From: a virus
IMG/VR virus record: IMGVR_UViG_3300009185_000039
Span: 1 to 42,598 of that record
DNA length: 42,598 nucleotides
Reading direction: 5' to 3' (one strand)
The position numbers were made by a program, and so were the translations under genes. Under the pieces are notes generated by a model. The model was given only the letters and a program-made list of their open reading frames with translations. It had not been told where the DNA came from and searched no databases. Shown here in pieces: positions 14,325-21,430 of this stretch (its first letter is position 1; the number at the start of each line of letters is the position of its first letter).

Positions 14325-14390
14325 ATTCTAAAAAGCCGTCGGGTTGCACGAGGAAAACGGACGGCGCGTTTTCATCGCGTTTTCAACAAA

Positions 14391-14411
14391 AAATCCTTAT
14401 TGTAAGGATTT
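14391..14411. repeat. Palindrome P, copy 5
   Basis: A perfect copy in inverse orientation (TTG spacer), about 65 bp upstream of the 13413-14324 gene start. Confidence 0.9.
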
Positions 14412-14470
14412 TTCGTGAACTCAAAAATTTCATGAAGCGGGCAGGTCGCGCACCCTTCACCCTTCCTCAA

Positions 14471-14491
14471 AAATACTTACAATAAGGATTT
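14471..14491. repeat. Palindrome P, copy 6
   Basis: The arms are AAATACTTA and TAAGGATTT around a CAA spacer, with one mismatch. It lies 60 bp from copy 5 and in opposite orientation, which makes the pair an imperfect inverted repeat. Confidence 0.85.
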
Positions 14492-14612
14492 TCGAGGAAG
14501 GACGCCGGGGCATGAAGCAGCCAGGTCTTCAAACTCAAAATCAAAGGAACAAACGAAAAGACGGCGAAGCCGACCGCTGGCCGGATGCGTCTTTTTTTCC
14601 TTTGAAAAACGA

Positions 14613-14710
14613 GAAAGGAAACAATCCCTTCCCGCCATATATCAAATGGCGAAGGAAACAATCCCTTCCCGCCATATATCAAATGGCGAAGGAAACAATC
14701 CCTTCCCGCA
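14613..14710. repeat. Iteron-like tandem array, 37-bp unit x 2.6
   Basis: The unit is GAAGGAAACAATCCCTTCCC then GCCATATATCAAATGGC. It starts at 14613 (1 bp longer), 14651 and 14688, the third copy ending after CCCGCA. Each unit contains a GCCAT/ATGGC inverted repeat and a GGAAACAATCCCTTCC imperfect palindrome. It sits in the 440-bp gene-free stretch 14325-14764. Iterons of a replication origin or an operator array are the two obvious readings. Confidence 0.8.
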
Positions 14711-14713
14711 TAG

Positions 14714-14748
14714 AAACAAAAAAGCCCTCAACGCAATGCGTTGAGGGC
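14714..14748 (-). terminator. Intrinsic terminator of the 14765-15808 gene
   Basis: GCCCTCAACGC-AAT-GCGTTGAGGGC forms a perfect 11-bp stem with a 3-nt loop (14724-14748). In minus-strand sense it is followed by TTTTTTGTTT. It lies 16 bp past the stop of the 347-aa gene. Confidence 0.85.
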
Positions 14749-14764
14749 CAATGTTTTGCGCTTG

Positions 14765-15808
14765 TTACGCTAACTTAGCGGCGATTTTCGGAAAGCGGCG
14801 CTTCATGGTTTTTGCATAAGTAGTTGACTCCCAGCCAGTTCCAATCTCAATCACTTGAGTTTTAACTTGCTGAGATTCAATGCTTTGCGGCAATTCCACT
14901 ACCGCGCCGTCTTGCAGGTCTTGCAAGTCACTCGGAATCAGCGTATTGTGCATGATTTCCGCGAGTTTATCCAATGCCTTGCGCTCCGATGAACTATTTT
15001 CTGGAGCGGAAAACATTCCATTGCAAATACTTACAGCGGTATTGCGGAGAAGCTCACTTTTCGCTTTCCATGCGTTATATGTGCGCTTGTCATTAAACCT
15101 CTGAGGATAAGCGAGATGCAAGCGATTCTTGCACTTGCGGAGCTTTTCTGCCATTTCATCGCAATTGAAATACTCTGTATCTTGTTCATCGCAAGAGTGT
15201 TGCAATTCAGCGCGAAGGAGTTTCCATGCCTTTTCATGGAATTTTTCGGCTTGCTCAACATCCTCAAAGAGAGGCATTTGCAATGATCTACGAAGCTCGC
15301 TGGCGCAAGCGGATGACGCAGCTTTGATTCCAGGCTCTAAAACCTTGCCCGTCAATGTTTTATGACCGGCAATCAGTCCAGTCAATGCCGCGCTGTGCAT
15401 TTCAATAAGGCGTTGAGCCTCAACGATTTGCCCGGAGCCATCGCGAGCGATTTTCTGATACTTCGCTTTCTGCTTGTCAGTCAACGAGTTATACTTGCCA
15501 ATGCTGATTTGCTTTGCAACGCCTTTCTTAGTCGTTGTCTGATAAGCAGTTCCGCCAAATGTGAAGTATTTCGCCCGCTGCCAGACGACTCTCCAAGCCG
15601 TTGTATTTAAGTCATTTACGCGATCCGCTTCACTTGGATTTGCCTTGAGATAGGCTTCAATCTCAAGCCGTTGCTTTTCAAGGTGTTGCGAACGGACATC
15701 CTCCTTTTTGTATTGTGGCAATTCCGCCGCTTTTCTCTTCTTTGCCACTCCGCGAATGTTCTGAACATATTGCTGATCAACTACTTGTGTTTTATTTTCT
15801 GTTTGCAT
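14765..15808 (-). CDS. Hypothetical protein, AT-rich gene (347 aa)
   Basis: This is a helical, Lys/Glu/Gln-rich soluble protein with several Cys (C-D-E-Q-D and C-D-E-M-A-E-K-L-R-K-C). No motif was recognised. Its base composition is visibly more AT-rich than that of its neighbours. It has its own terminator (14714-14748) and an AT-rich upstream region with a plausible promoter, so it looks like an independently acquired single-gene unit. Candidates include a lysogeny, defence or superinfection-immunity product, but nothing in the sequence decides this. Confidence 0.7.
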   Translation of the reverse strand: MQTENKTQVVDQQYVQNIRGVAKKRKAAELPQYKKEDVRSQHLEKQRLEIEAYLKANPSEADRVNDLNTTAWRVVWQRAKYFTFGGTAYQTTTKKGVAKQISIGKYNSLTDKQKAKYQKIARDGSGQIVEAQRLIEMHSAALTGLIAGHKTLTGKVLEPGIKAASSACASELRRSLQMPLFEDVEQAEKFHEKAWKLLRAELQHSCDEQDTEYFNCDEMAEKLRKCKNRLHLAYPQRFNDKRTYNAWKAKSELLRNTAVSICNGMFSAPENSSSERKALDKLAEIMHNTLIPSDLQDLQDGAVVELPQSIESQQVKTQVIEIGTGWESTTYAKTMKRRFPKIAAKLA

Positions 15809-15909
15809 TTTATTTATTTATTTTATGTTTATTACTGCGTTTCAGTCATTTGCGTTGTGCATCTGACTTCCTACAATCTATCAGAAAACGAAAAGGAAAC
15901 AAGTTATTT

Positions 15910-15936
15910 TTTATAGTTTATTAAGTTCATAATCAA
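15910..15936 (-). promoter_or_regulatory. Possible sigma-70-type promoter for the 347-aa gene
   Basis: In minus-strand sense TTGATT (15936-15931) and TATAAA (15915-15910) are separated by 15 bp, about 100 bp upstream of the start at 15808. The spacing is short of ideal. The rest of the divergent region 15809-16206 has no gene. It holds ACATACTTACTTATGT-type inverted repeats (about 15977-16003), a family B copy, a family A copy and palindrome P copy 7. Confidence 0.3.
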
Positions 15937-16154
15937 TAACTTACAAGTAGCAAAAAATCGCTTTTTCGGGCTGAAAACATACTTACTTATGTATAATTAT
16001 GTTTATTTCCGTCGATTGCAAAATGGTGTGTTTTCGAGCCGTCGGGCCGGTGGCGGTGAAAGTTTTAAGTTTTTAAGAATTAAGTTTTAAGGGTTGTCTT
16101 GGCGGATGCGGTTCTTCCTCCTCCGTGTCCTCTGTGTCCTCCGTGGTGAAATAA

Positions 16155-16175
16155 AAATCCTTACGATAAGGATTT
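16155..16175. repeat. Palindrome P, copy 7
   Basis: A perfect copy (CGA spacer), directly before the GTTGACT element upstream of 16207. Confidence 0.9.
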
Positions 16176-16206
16176 TTGAGGGCGTTGACTGCCGCCGTGT
16201 GGGGGT

Positions 16207-16449
16207 ATGAGCACGGACTGGCTGGAAATTTATAGGGACTACTCGGGGGAGGAGTTGGAGGCGGAGATTACTCGCATGAAGCAGGAGGCGACGGTGTATC
16301 TCTCGCAGAACATCGCGGACAAGAGCTACCAGAAATCCCTGGACGAAGTGCGGAACCGGCTCCATGCGGCGATCCGTGTGCGCAATGAGCGGCGGAATCG
16401 GGATGCGCCGAGCTGGGGTGTGCCGGACTTCTCGGCAGGGATTCATTGA
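16207..16449 (+). CDS. Small head-type protein, possibly gpW-like (80 aa)
   Basis: The sequence has an E-E-L-E-A-E-I-T-R-M-K helix, then N-I-A-D-K-S-Y-Q-K-S-L-D-E-V-R-N-R-L-H-A-A-I. It resembles small head-completion or connector proteins of the gpW sort that phages carry near terminase and portal, but the match is from memory. It is the first rightward gene and has GTTGACT 22 bp before its ATG. Confidence 0.5.
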   Translation: MSTDWLEIYRDYSGEELEAEITRMKQEATVYLSQNIADKSYQKSLDEVRNRLHAAIRVRNERRNRDAPSWGVPDFSAGIH

Positions 16450-16466
16450 CAGGATTTCGGGTGGGT

Positions 16467-16646
16467 ATGGAAAAGCGACTGGAAGGTGAGGACAAGGTGC
16501 GGATGCTGGAGCGCGAGATGCGGCAGCCGTCTGGCGGCGGGGCGTGTCCGAAGTGCGGGGCGCAGGTGCGCGATCCCTTCGGGGGCCGTGTGGTGATGCA
16601 CGATGTGCCGGGTTGCCGTGTGGTGAAATCGGGTTTCAAGGGCTGA
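16467..16646 (+). CDS. Small zinc-ribbon-like protein (59 aa)
   Basis: The start M-E-K-R-L-E-G is chosen; a TTG start at 16446 that overlaps the previous stop is possible. A C-P-K-C-G-A-Q-V-R-D-P-F-G-G-R segment and a later C in V-P-G-C-R suggest a small zinc-binding or treble-clef-like protein. It lies directly upstream of the dNMP kinase. Confidence 0.55.
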   Translation: MEKRLEGEDKVRMLEREMRQPSGGGACPKCGAQVRDPFGGRVVMHDVPGCRVVKSGFKG

Positions 16647-16651
16647 CCAAT

Positions 16652-17167
16652 ATGGCTGACCGTCTGTGTGTGTGTGGAGTGGCTGGGGCTGGGAAGTCGG
16701 CTTTGGCTCGGGTGCTGGCGCGCGACTATGGATATGAGGTGGTGAAGTTTGCGGATCCCCTCAAGGAGATGTTGCGTGTGCTGGGCTTGGGGGATCGGGA
16801 GCTGGAGGGCGACTTGAAGGAAGTGCCGAGCGATCTGCTCTGTGGGCGCACCCCGCGCTGGGCGATGCAACGCCTGGGCACGGAGTGGGGGCGCGACATG
16901 ATCGGCGGGTCGCTGTGGGTGGCGGCTTGGCAGCGGCGGGTGAAGGCGGTGCGGACGAGCCGGATCGTGGTGGATGATTGCCGTTTCCCGAATGAGTTGG
17001 CTGCTGCGAGGGAGATGGGGTTTGTGCCGGTGCGGCTATACCGAGAGGAGCGCACGCATTGGGGTGAGCGGCATGTCTCGGAATACGCGCTGGATGAGGT
17101 GTGGATGCCAGAGTTCCGCAACGATGGGGCGTTGGAGGCGTTGGCGCTCAACATACTGGGGCTATGA
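16652..17167 (+). CDS. Deoxynucleoside monophosphate kinase (171 aa)
   Basis: This P-loop kinase phosphorylates dNMPs to dNDPs for phage DNA synthesis. Walker A is G-V-A-G-A-G-K-S (9-16). F-A-D-P-L-K-E-M-L follows near 33, then Q-R-L-G-T-E-W-G-R and the V-V-D-D-C-R-F-P-N-E acidic motif, all as in phage dNMP kinases related to T4 gp1. The ATG at 16652 immediately precedes the P-loop strand. The stop overlaps the next gene by ATGA. Confidence 0.85.
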   Translation: MADRLCVCGVAGAGKSALARVLARDYGYEVVKFADPLKEMLRVLGLGDRELEGDLKEVPSDLLCGRTPRWAMQRLGTEWGRDMIGGSLWVAAWQRRVKAVRTSRIVVDDCRFPNELAAAREMGFVPVRLYREERTHWGERHVSEYALDEVWMPEFRNDGALEALALNILGL

Positions 17168-17352
17168 AGATCGATTTTGAAGTGCGCTTGGTGCTGTGTG
17201 CAAATGGGGTGGCCGTGGGGCCGCGCTTGCATAGGGACAAACCATTCCCCCGCTATGAGTTGAGCTATCCCGATACGCCCGAGGGGCGTGAGAAGGCCGA
17301 GGCCGACTTGGAGCGGATCAAAAAATATGTGGAATCCTATGACCGAAAATAA
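17164..17352 (+). CDS. Small hypothetical protein (62 aa)
   Basis: The start at 17164 is coupled (ATGA) to the dNMP kinase stop. The first half is a strand pair (D-F-E-V-R-L-V-L-C) and the second a charged helix (K-A-E-A-D-L-E-R-I-K-K). Overlap with the next gene indicates an operon. The function is unknown. Confidence 0.65.
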   Translation: MKIDFEVRLVLCANGVAVGPRLHRDKPFPRYELSYPDTPEGREKAEADLERIKKYVESYDRK

Positions 17353-17521
17353 ACCATCCGTCGATTCGCGATTGCTGTTTTTTAACGGATTGCGCGAGAA
17401 GTTTAAGAGGCCGCTGCTGCCAGTGCCTCCACCTATCACGGACGACACGGAGGCCGTCCCTCCACGGCAGATGGGGTTGGCCGAGTATATCGCCGTGAAG
17501 CGGCGTGGGGAGGCGCGATGA
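17339..17521 (+). CDS. Small hypothetical protein carrying a repeat-derived peptide (60 aa)
   Basis: The ATG at 17339 overlaps the preceding gene by 14 bp and the stop overlaps the next by ATGA. The central D-T-E-A-V-P-P-R is encoded by the GACACGGAGGCCGTCCCTCC repeat (family D), also present in the next gene. The function is unknown. Confidence 0.6.
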   Translation: MTENKPSVDSRLLFFNGLREKFKRPLLPVPPPITDDTEAVPPRQMGLAEYIAVKRRGEAR

Positions 17522-17763
17522 CTCGGGACGAGTTGTGGCGCAAGTTTGCGGAGCGGAACCCCTCCTTCGATGGCGACGGCATGGTAACGCTCTCGGCGCG
17601 GGGGCTGCGCAAGCTCTTCCGGCAGACCTGGGATTTTGCTTATGAGGCGGGGGCGGCTGGCGAGGATGACGATACGGACGGCACGGAGGCCGTCCCTCCA
17701 AGTAGCGTTGGAGATGACAGCATGGTTGAGGGGTTGATGCGAAGGTTTGGAATGAAAAAATGA
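17518..17763 (+). CDS. Small hypothetical protein with repeat-derived linker (81 aa)
   Basis: The N-terminal 50 residues form a helical domain (D-E-L-W-R-K-F and R-K-L-F-R-Q-T-W-D-F-A-Y). An acidic linker with G-T-E-A-V-P-P-S, translated from repeat family D, joins a short C-terminal helix (V-E-G-L-M-R-R-F-G-M). It is coupled by ATGA on both sides. Confidence 0.65.
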   Translation: MTRDELWRKFAERNPSFDGDGMVTLSARGLRKLFRQTWDFAYEAGAAGEDDDTDGTEAVPPSSVGDDSMVEGLMRRFGMKK

Positions 17764-18065
17764 AAATCGAAGACGAAATCACGGAACTCTCCGAGCGGTG
17801 GTATGAACTCATCGGGGATGAGCACCATAAGGATCGGGATTGCCACTGGTATATTGAAACGCGGTGGAGTTATGGGTTGCCGCAGGTGTATGTGGTCGTG
17901 CATGAGGGATATACCTTTGAGCGGATCGAGGAGGAATTTCATACCTACGCTGAGGCGCTGGAGGGGTTGAAGGGTTACTTGGAGCGGGCGATCTCGGAGG
18001 AAAACGCCGAGCGCGAGGATTCGGATGACAGCGAGGATGACAGCGAAGACGAAGAAGATTTATGA
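17760..18065 (+). CDS. Acidic-tailed hypothetical protein (101 aa)
   Basis: A beta-rich domain (C-H-W-Y-I-E-T-R-W-S-Y-G and Q-V-Y-V-V-V-H-E-G-Y) is followed by a helix and a long Asp/Glu/Ser tail. The acidic tail could mimic DNA or bind a basic partner. It is coupled by ATGA to the exonuclease gene. Confidence 0.65.
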   Translation: MKIEDEITELSERWYELIGDEHHKDRDCHWYIETRWSYGLPQVYVVVHEGYTFERIEEEFHTYAEALEGLKGYLERAISEENAEREDSDDSEDDSEDEEDL

Positions 18066-18607
18066 AAACAAAACTGGTGGTAGTGGATACGGAAACGGGG
18101 GGCTTGCGGGCGGATCGCCATGCGTTGCTCTCCATCGCGGCGGTCGATGCGGAAAGTGGTGAGGCGTTTCACTCTCTCATACGCCCTTCGGCGGATTGGA
18201 TCGTGGAGGCGGGAGCCTTGGAGGTGAATGGCTTGACCATGGACTTCCTGCGTGATGCGGGTCGTGCCGAGTCGGTGGTGCTGGCGGAGTTCGTCGCGTG
18301 GATGGAGGCTCGGCGCGGGTTCATGGTGGCTGGCTGCAATGTGGCCTTCGACCTCGGCTTCTTGGATGCGGCGGCCAAGCGGTGCGGCTTGAAGTGGCAA
18401 TCTGGCCGTTCGCTCGATATCCGTGGCGCGGCATGGCTCGCCTATGAGACGAAGGGGCTGGAACTTGCGATCGGCAAGGATGGCAACCCCAAGCTCTCGC
18501 TCGACAGCATCGCAGCGGCGCTCGGCTTGAGCCGCGCCAGCGAGAAACATGATGCGCTGGAGGATGCCTTGCTCACGCTGGCGTGTTTCCGCGAGTTGCT
18601 GGGGTGA
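18062..18607 (+). CDS. DnaQ-like 3'-5' exonuclease (181 aa)
   Basis: The DEDDh exonuclease fold is visible: Exo I D-T-E-T (Asp9, Glu11), Exo II N-V-A-F-D-L-G-F-L-D, and Exo III H-D-A-L-E-D-A-L-L-T with His and Asp five residues apart. Such enzymes proofread or trim DNA or RNA 3' ends. The length fits a stand-alone epsilon-like subunit. It closes a five-gene ATGA-coupled operon that starts with the dNMP kinase, which suits a role in nucleotide and DNA metabolism. Confidence 0.88.
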   Translation: MKTKLVVVDTETGGLRADRHALLSIAAVDAESGEAFHSLIRPSADWIVEAGALEVNGLTMDFLRDAGRAESVVLAEFVAWMEARRGFMVAGCNVAFDLGFLDAAAKRCGLKWQSGRSLDIRGAAWLAYETKGLELAIGKDGNPKLSLDSIAAALGLSRASEKHDALEDALLTLACFRELLG

Positions 18608-18722
18608 ATTTAACCACAACCGAGCGCCGTGGCAGGCGGGAGGTAGAGCAACCGCAGGTTGGCCCCGTAGGGGCGAGACGAGCGGGAGCGAGCGAGTCAA
18701 AGAACACGGAGGACACGGAGTT
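18608..18722. repeat. Composite repeat C in the gap 18608-18848
   Basis: TTTAACCACAACCGAGCGCC, then GGGGCGAGACGAGCGGGAGC GAGCGAGTCAAAG, then a family A copy. The middle block recurs at about 40199-40231 and the first block recurs inverted at about 40480-40502. No gene is seen in the 240-bp gap. Confidence 0.75.
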
Positions 18723-18848
18723 TTTTTGGAGGAATTGGGATTGCGGCGGCGCTTGGTTTCGCGCTGGTGATTTCATGCCCCAGGGTCGTAACCGCATAAA
18801 AGCGACCCCCTTCATTTTCAGGATAAAAACGCAGGCACTAATCAAAAA

Positions 18849-19091
18849 ATGAATGCAATTATCGAAAAACAGATCGGTGACACCCCAGAGACGGATGCTC
18901 GAACATACATCCCATCGATTGGGGCATCAACGGTTCCCGCTGAATTTGCGCGCAAGCTGGAGCGTGAGCGCGACGAGGCGCGGGCGGCGTTAATGAAGAT
19001 TGAGGATTTATTTATAGATGGCACAGACATTTACGCGGACAAAGAAAAAATGGGAATTATTGCAAGAGCCGCATTGGAGGGCGCGAAATGA
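18849..19091 (+). CDS. Small hypothetical protein with T-P-E-T-D-A motif (80 aa)
   Basis: The N-terminal T-P-E-T-D-A-R and the following A-E-F-A-R-K-L-E-R-E-R-D-E-A-R-A-A-L helix recur in the next gene (T-P-E-T-D-A-A ... A-E-R-E-R-D-E-A-R-A-E-L), so the two are paralogous. Such proteins are frequent in phages of aquatic bacteria and have no known function. The stop overlaps the next start by ATGA. Confidence 0.65.
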   Translation: MNAIIEKQIGDTPETDARTYIPSIGASTVPAEFARKLERERDEARAALMKIEDLFIDGTDIYADKEKMGIIARAALEGAK

Positions 19092-19432
19092 GCGAGACAC
19101 CAGAAACGGATGCGGCTATCAGCGATGGAGTCGAAATGCTTACAAACCAATCGGATTCTGTTGCTCTTTACCAAAAACTATGTGATGCGGTTTGCGAGAT
19201 ACAGGGTCTTAGACGCGAGCGAGACAAATGGGAGGAAACGGCGCGTCTTTACTGCCAGAACTCGGACTTCCACAGAGAAATGCGCGAAAAAGCGGAACGC
19301 GAGCGGGACGAGGCGCGGGCAGAACTCGTTGCTCACCGCGAAGGGCATCTTTGCGATTCGCATAGAGACATGATGGGAGATTGCATCGTTTGTAGCATGG
19401 AGGAAAAAAATGAGCGTGTCCTCCGTGGTTAA
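19088..19432 (+). CDS. Coiled-coil hypothetical protein, T-P-E-T-D-A type (114 aa)
   Basis: The N-terminal E-T-P-E-T-D-A-A is followed by a long charged helix and a C-terminal Cys/His-rich segment (H-L-C-D-S-H-R-D-M-M-G-D-C-I-V-C) that may bind zinc. The last residues run into a family A repeat (V-L-R-G). It is coupled to its paralogue upstream. Confidence 0.65.
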   Translation: MSETPETDAAISDGVEMLTNQSDSVALYQKLCDAVCEIQGLRRERDKWEETARLYCQNSDFHREMREKAERERDEARAELVAHREGHLCDSHRDMMGDCIVCSMEEKNERVLRG

Positions 19433-19436
19433 TTTT

Positions 19437-19994
19437 ATGGATATCAAAATAGCCCAGCAAGAGGCCATTACCGAATTGGTATTGGAAAATCAAAGGTTGA
19501 AGCGGGAGCTTGGCGAGGTGCGGGATGCGTTCAAGGTGGCCTACGATGAGCGAGTCCAGATGGAGATGGAGCGCAATGAGGCTGTTGCCGCTCGCAAGGC
19601 CAGTATAGAGGCTGGTCGCCGCTGGCGCAAGGTGGCCTCGGCCTACGAGATTCTCACGCCGCCTGTAGGTGGGAAGCGTATTATAAAGCTCGCGCATCGC
19701 GATGGCTGGCAGTGTGCCTATTGCGGTGTGGAGACTGGCTTTACAGGTAATAGCCCGAGAGCCACGGTGGATCATGTGGTGCCGAAGTCCAAGGGCGGGC
19801 TGGATCATTTGTCGAACTGCGTGGTGGCTTGCGCGGCGTGTAATGCGGCGAAGGGCGATCAAGTGGATTGGTCGCCGCCAGAGGTTGACGAGCCTAAATC
19901 GGAGATACCAAAGGAGAATTTAACCACAGAGGAGAACCCGAAGACTTGGGTGTGGCAGGATGGAAAATTTCGCAAAAAAAAACATGAAGAATAA
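19437..19994 (+). CDS. HNH endonuclease (185 aa)
   Basis: The N-terminal 70 residues are a coiled coil (N-Q-R-L-K-R-E-L-G-E-V). The nuclease domain follows: W-Q-C-A-Y-C-G, T-V-D-H-V-V-P-K-S-K-G-G, L-S-N-C-V-V-A-C-A-A-C-N-A-A-K-G-D. This gives the H-N-H catalytic set with two C-x-x-C zinc pairs. The start at 19437 is used because the longer in-frame extension is repeat DNA. It could be a packaging nuclease, a homing enzyme or a recombination nuclease. Residues after 165 include T-T-E-E-N, from a partial family A repeat. Confidence 0.85.
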   Translation: MDIKIAQQEAITELVLENQRLKRELGEVRDAFKVAYDERVQMEMERNEAVAARKASIEAGRRWRKVASAYEILTPPVGGKRIIKLAHRDGWQCAYCGVETGFTGNSPRATVDHVVPKSKGGLDHLSNCVVACAACNAAKGDQVDWSPPEVDEPKSEIPKENLTTEENPKTWVWQDGKFRKKKHEE

Positions 19995-20250
19995 ATACTG
20001 GATTATCGACCTCGATGGCTTCGGCATGACGGAAGTCACAAGAACGGCCTCCGGCCCATTCCCCTCCGTCGCCGAGGCTGAAAAATGGCTCAAGGCCGAG
20101 GCTAAGCAATCGTTTGCCTCCTTTAACGAGTTGGAAAAACTCGGGCCAGACCATAGTTGGGCGGCTCCGGTTTTGATCGTGGAGGAAAAGAAAAAGCTCC
20201 AGCAAGTGCCTGTCGTGAGCTTTGAAATAAAACTGGAGAAAGTGAAGTAA
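19984..20250 (+). CDS. Small hypothetical protein (88 aa)
   Basis: The start M-K-N-K-Y-W-I-I-D-L-D-G-F-G overlaps the HNH stop. It has a strand-helix-strand layout with S-V-A-E-A-E-K-W-L-K-A-E-A and W-A-A-P-V-L-I-V-E-E. Its stop abuts the RNA ligase start (TAATG), so the two are coupled. The function is unknown. Confidence 0.65.
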   Translation: MKNKYWIIDLDGFGMTEVTRTASGPFPSVAEAEKWLKAEAKQSFASFNELEKLGPDHSWAAPVLIVEEKKKLQQVPVVSFEIKLEKVK

Positions 20251-20909
20251 TGGAATTTCAAGAGTTTCCGAAAATGGCGCGCTTGTCGCGCGAGATGATC
20301 GTGACCGAGAAGATCGACGGCACGAATGCCCAGGTGTATATCGTGGGGAATCCCGAGGGGTTCTACACGGCGAAGCATCCCGATCCCTTGGTGATCGCGG
20401 AGGGGAGTTGCGGCGGCGAGCCAGCGGTGATATTTGCCGGATCGCGCTCGCGGTTCATCACGCCGCAGGATGATAACTTTGGCTTTGCGGCGTGGGTTCG
20501 GGATCATGCCCAAGAGCTTTTCGGCTTGGGCTTTGGGCGGCACTTTGGCGAGTGGTGGGGGGCAGGTATTCAGCGTAACTACAGGTTGAATGAGCGGCGC
20601 TGGAGTCTTTTCAATGTGTCGCGCTGGTGTCTTCACGGGCAGGAGCCGCAGCGCATTCCGACCGCCGATCCCCGCATAGAGAAGTGTCAAGAGCCTCTGC
20701 CCGAGTGCTGTGGCCTTGTGCCGGTGCTACACAGGGGGAAATTCAGCACGATGCTGTGCGACTTGATGTTGGAGGAGTTGCGAATGGGCGGGAGCGCGGC
20801 CGCTCCGGGGTTTATGAAACCAGAGGGCATCGTGGTCTTCCATGTCGCGGGAAATGTGGGGTTCAAGAAAACGATTGATAAAGACGAGGAGCCGAAGGGA
20901 GGCAGATGA
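20250..20909 (+). CDS. RNA ligase of the Rnl2-like nucleotidyltransferase group (219 aa)
   Basis: Motif I is E-K-I-D-G-T-N with the adenylated Lys near 21. S-R-S-R-F-I-T-P-Q-D-D-N-F-G-F-A follows, then motif III F-G-E-W-W-G, motif IV E-G-I-V-V-F-H and motif V F-K-K-T-I-D. These enzymes seal nicked RNA using ATP. In phages they often repair tRNAs cut by host anticodon nucleases, and this window also carries a tRNA and a VapD-type RNase. No polynucleotide kinase is visible. The stop is coupled to the next gene by ATGA. Confidence 0.85.
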   Translation: MEFQEFPKMARLSREMIVTEKIDGTNAQVYIVGNPEGFYTAKHPDPLVIAEGSCGGEPAVIFAGSRSRFITPQDDNFGFAAWVRDHAQELFGLGFGRHFGEWWGAGIQRNYRLNERRWSLFNVSRWCLHGQEPQRIPTADPRIEKCQEPLPECCGLVPVLHRGKFSTMLCDLMLEELRMGGSAAAPGFMKPEGIVVFHVAGNVGFKKTIDKDEEPKGGR

Positions 20910-21097
20910 TTCAAGAAGCGATCAAAAAACTTCGCCTCTACAATAAATGGCGGCGTGGCGACGAGAAACTCCCGCAGCCCGATCCGCGAGAAATCGGCAT
21001 CTGGATCGATGAGATTTGTAACTACGCCGAGGAGGTGGGCGCAAAATGCGACCAGCTTCGCACGGAGCAGGAATTTCGAGCCAACCGCAAGAAATGA
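20906..21097 (+). CDS. Small hypothetical protein (63 aa)
   Basis: This is a basic helical N-terminus (I-K-K-L-R-L-Y-N-K-W-R-R) followed by I-G-I-W-I-D-E-I-C-N-Y-A-E-E-V. It is ATGA-coupled on both sides, to the RNA ligase and to the zinc-ribbon gene. The function is unknown. Confidence 0.6.
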   Translation: MIQEAIKKLRLYNKWRRGDEKLPQPDPREIGIWIDEICNYAEEVGAKCDQLRTEQEFRANRKK

Positions 21098-21369
21098 ATT
21101 GCCCGAACTGCGGGGGCGATACGCGCGTGGTCGAGAGCCGTCCACGCGAAGACGGTGTGTGGCGGCGGCGCAGGTGCGCGAAGGCTCACCTCTCCTACAC
21201 GCTGGAGACGCCGACTGCCGAGCCGATTCGGAGGGTCAGGAAGAAGAAGGAAGTCCCTGTCGCAAAGCGAGCGGAAATTCCCTACTCCCCTGCCGTGGAG
21301 GAGTGGAATCTCAATGTCACAGCTTCCTCGCCGCTGTGGTTGAAGTCGATGGCGATGAAGCTCGGATAG
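21094..21369 (+). CDS. NrdR-like zinc-ribbon protein (91 aa)
   Basis: M-N-C-P-N-C-G-G-D-T-R-V-V-E-S-R-P-R-E-D is the opening zinc ribbon seen in NrdR, followed by R-R-R-R-C-A. The ATP-cone domain of NrdR is absent, so this is only the ribbon plus a basic tail (R-K-K-K-E-V). Short phage proteins of this kind are common and presumably bind nucleic acid. The start at 21094 is fixed by ATGA overlap. Confidence 0.7.
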   Translation: MNCPNCGGDTRVVESRPREDGVWRRRRCAKAHLSYTLETPTAEPIRRVRKKKEVPVAKRAEIPYSPAVEEWNLNVTASSPLWLKSMAMKLG

Positions 21370-21430
21370 TGTGCGCTAACCGACAAAATGCGATGCGGGC
21401 GCTCGCCGACTTGGTTGACTGCGATGCGCT

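Noticed and set aside
14613-14710. CRISPR array
   Set aside because: The units are directly abutting with no variable spacers, and no cas genes are present.
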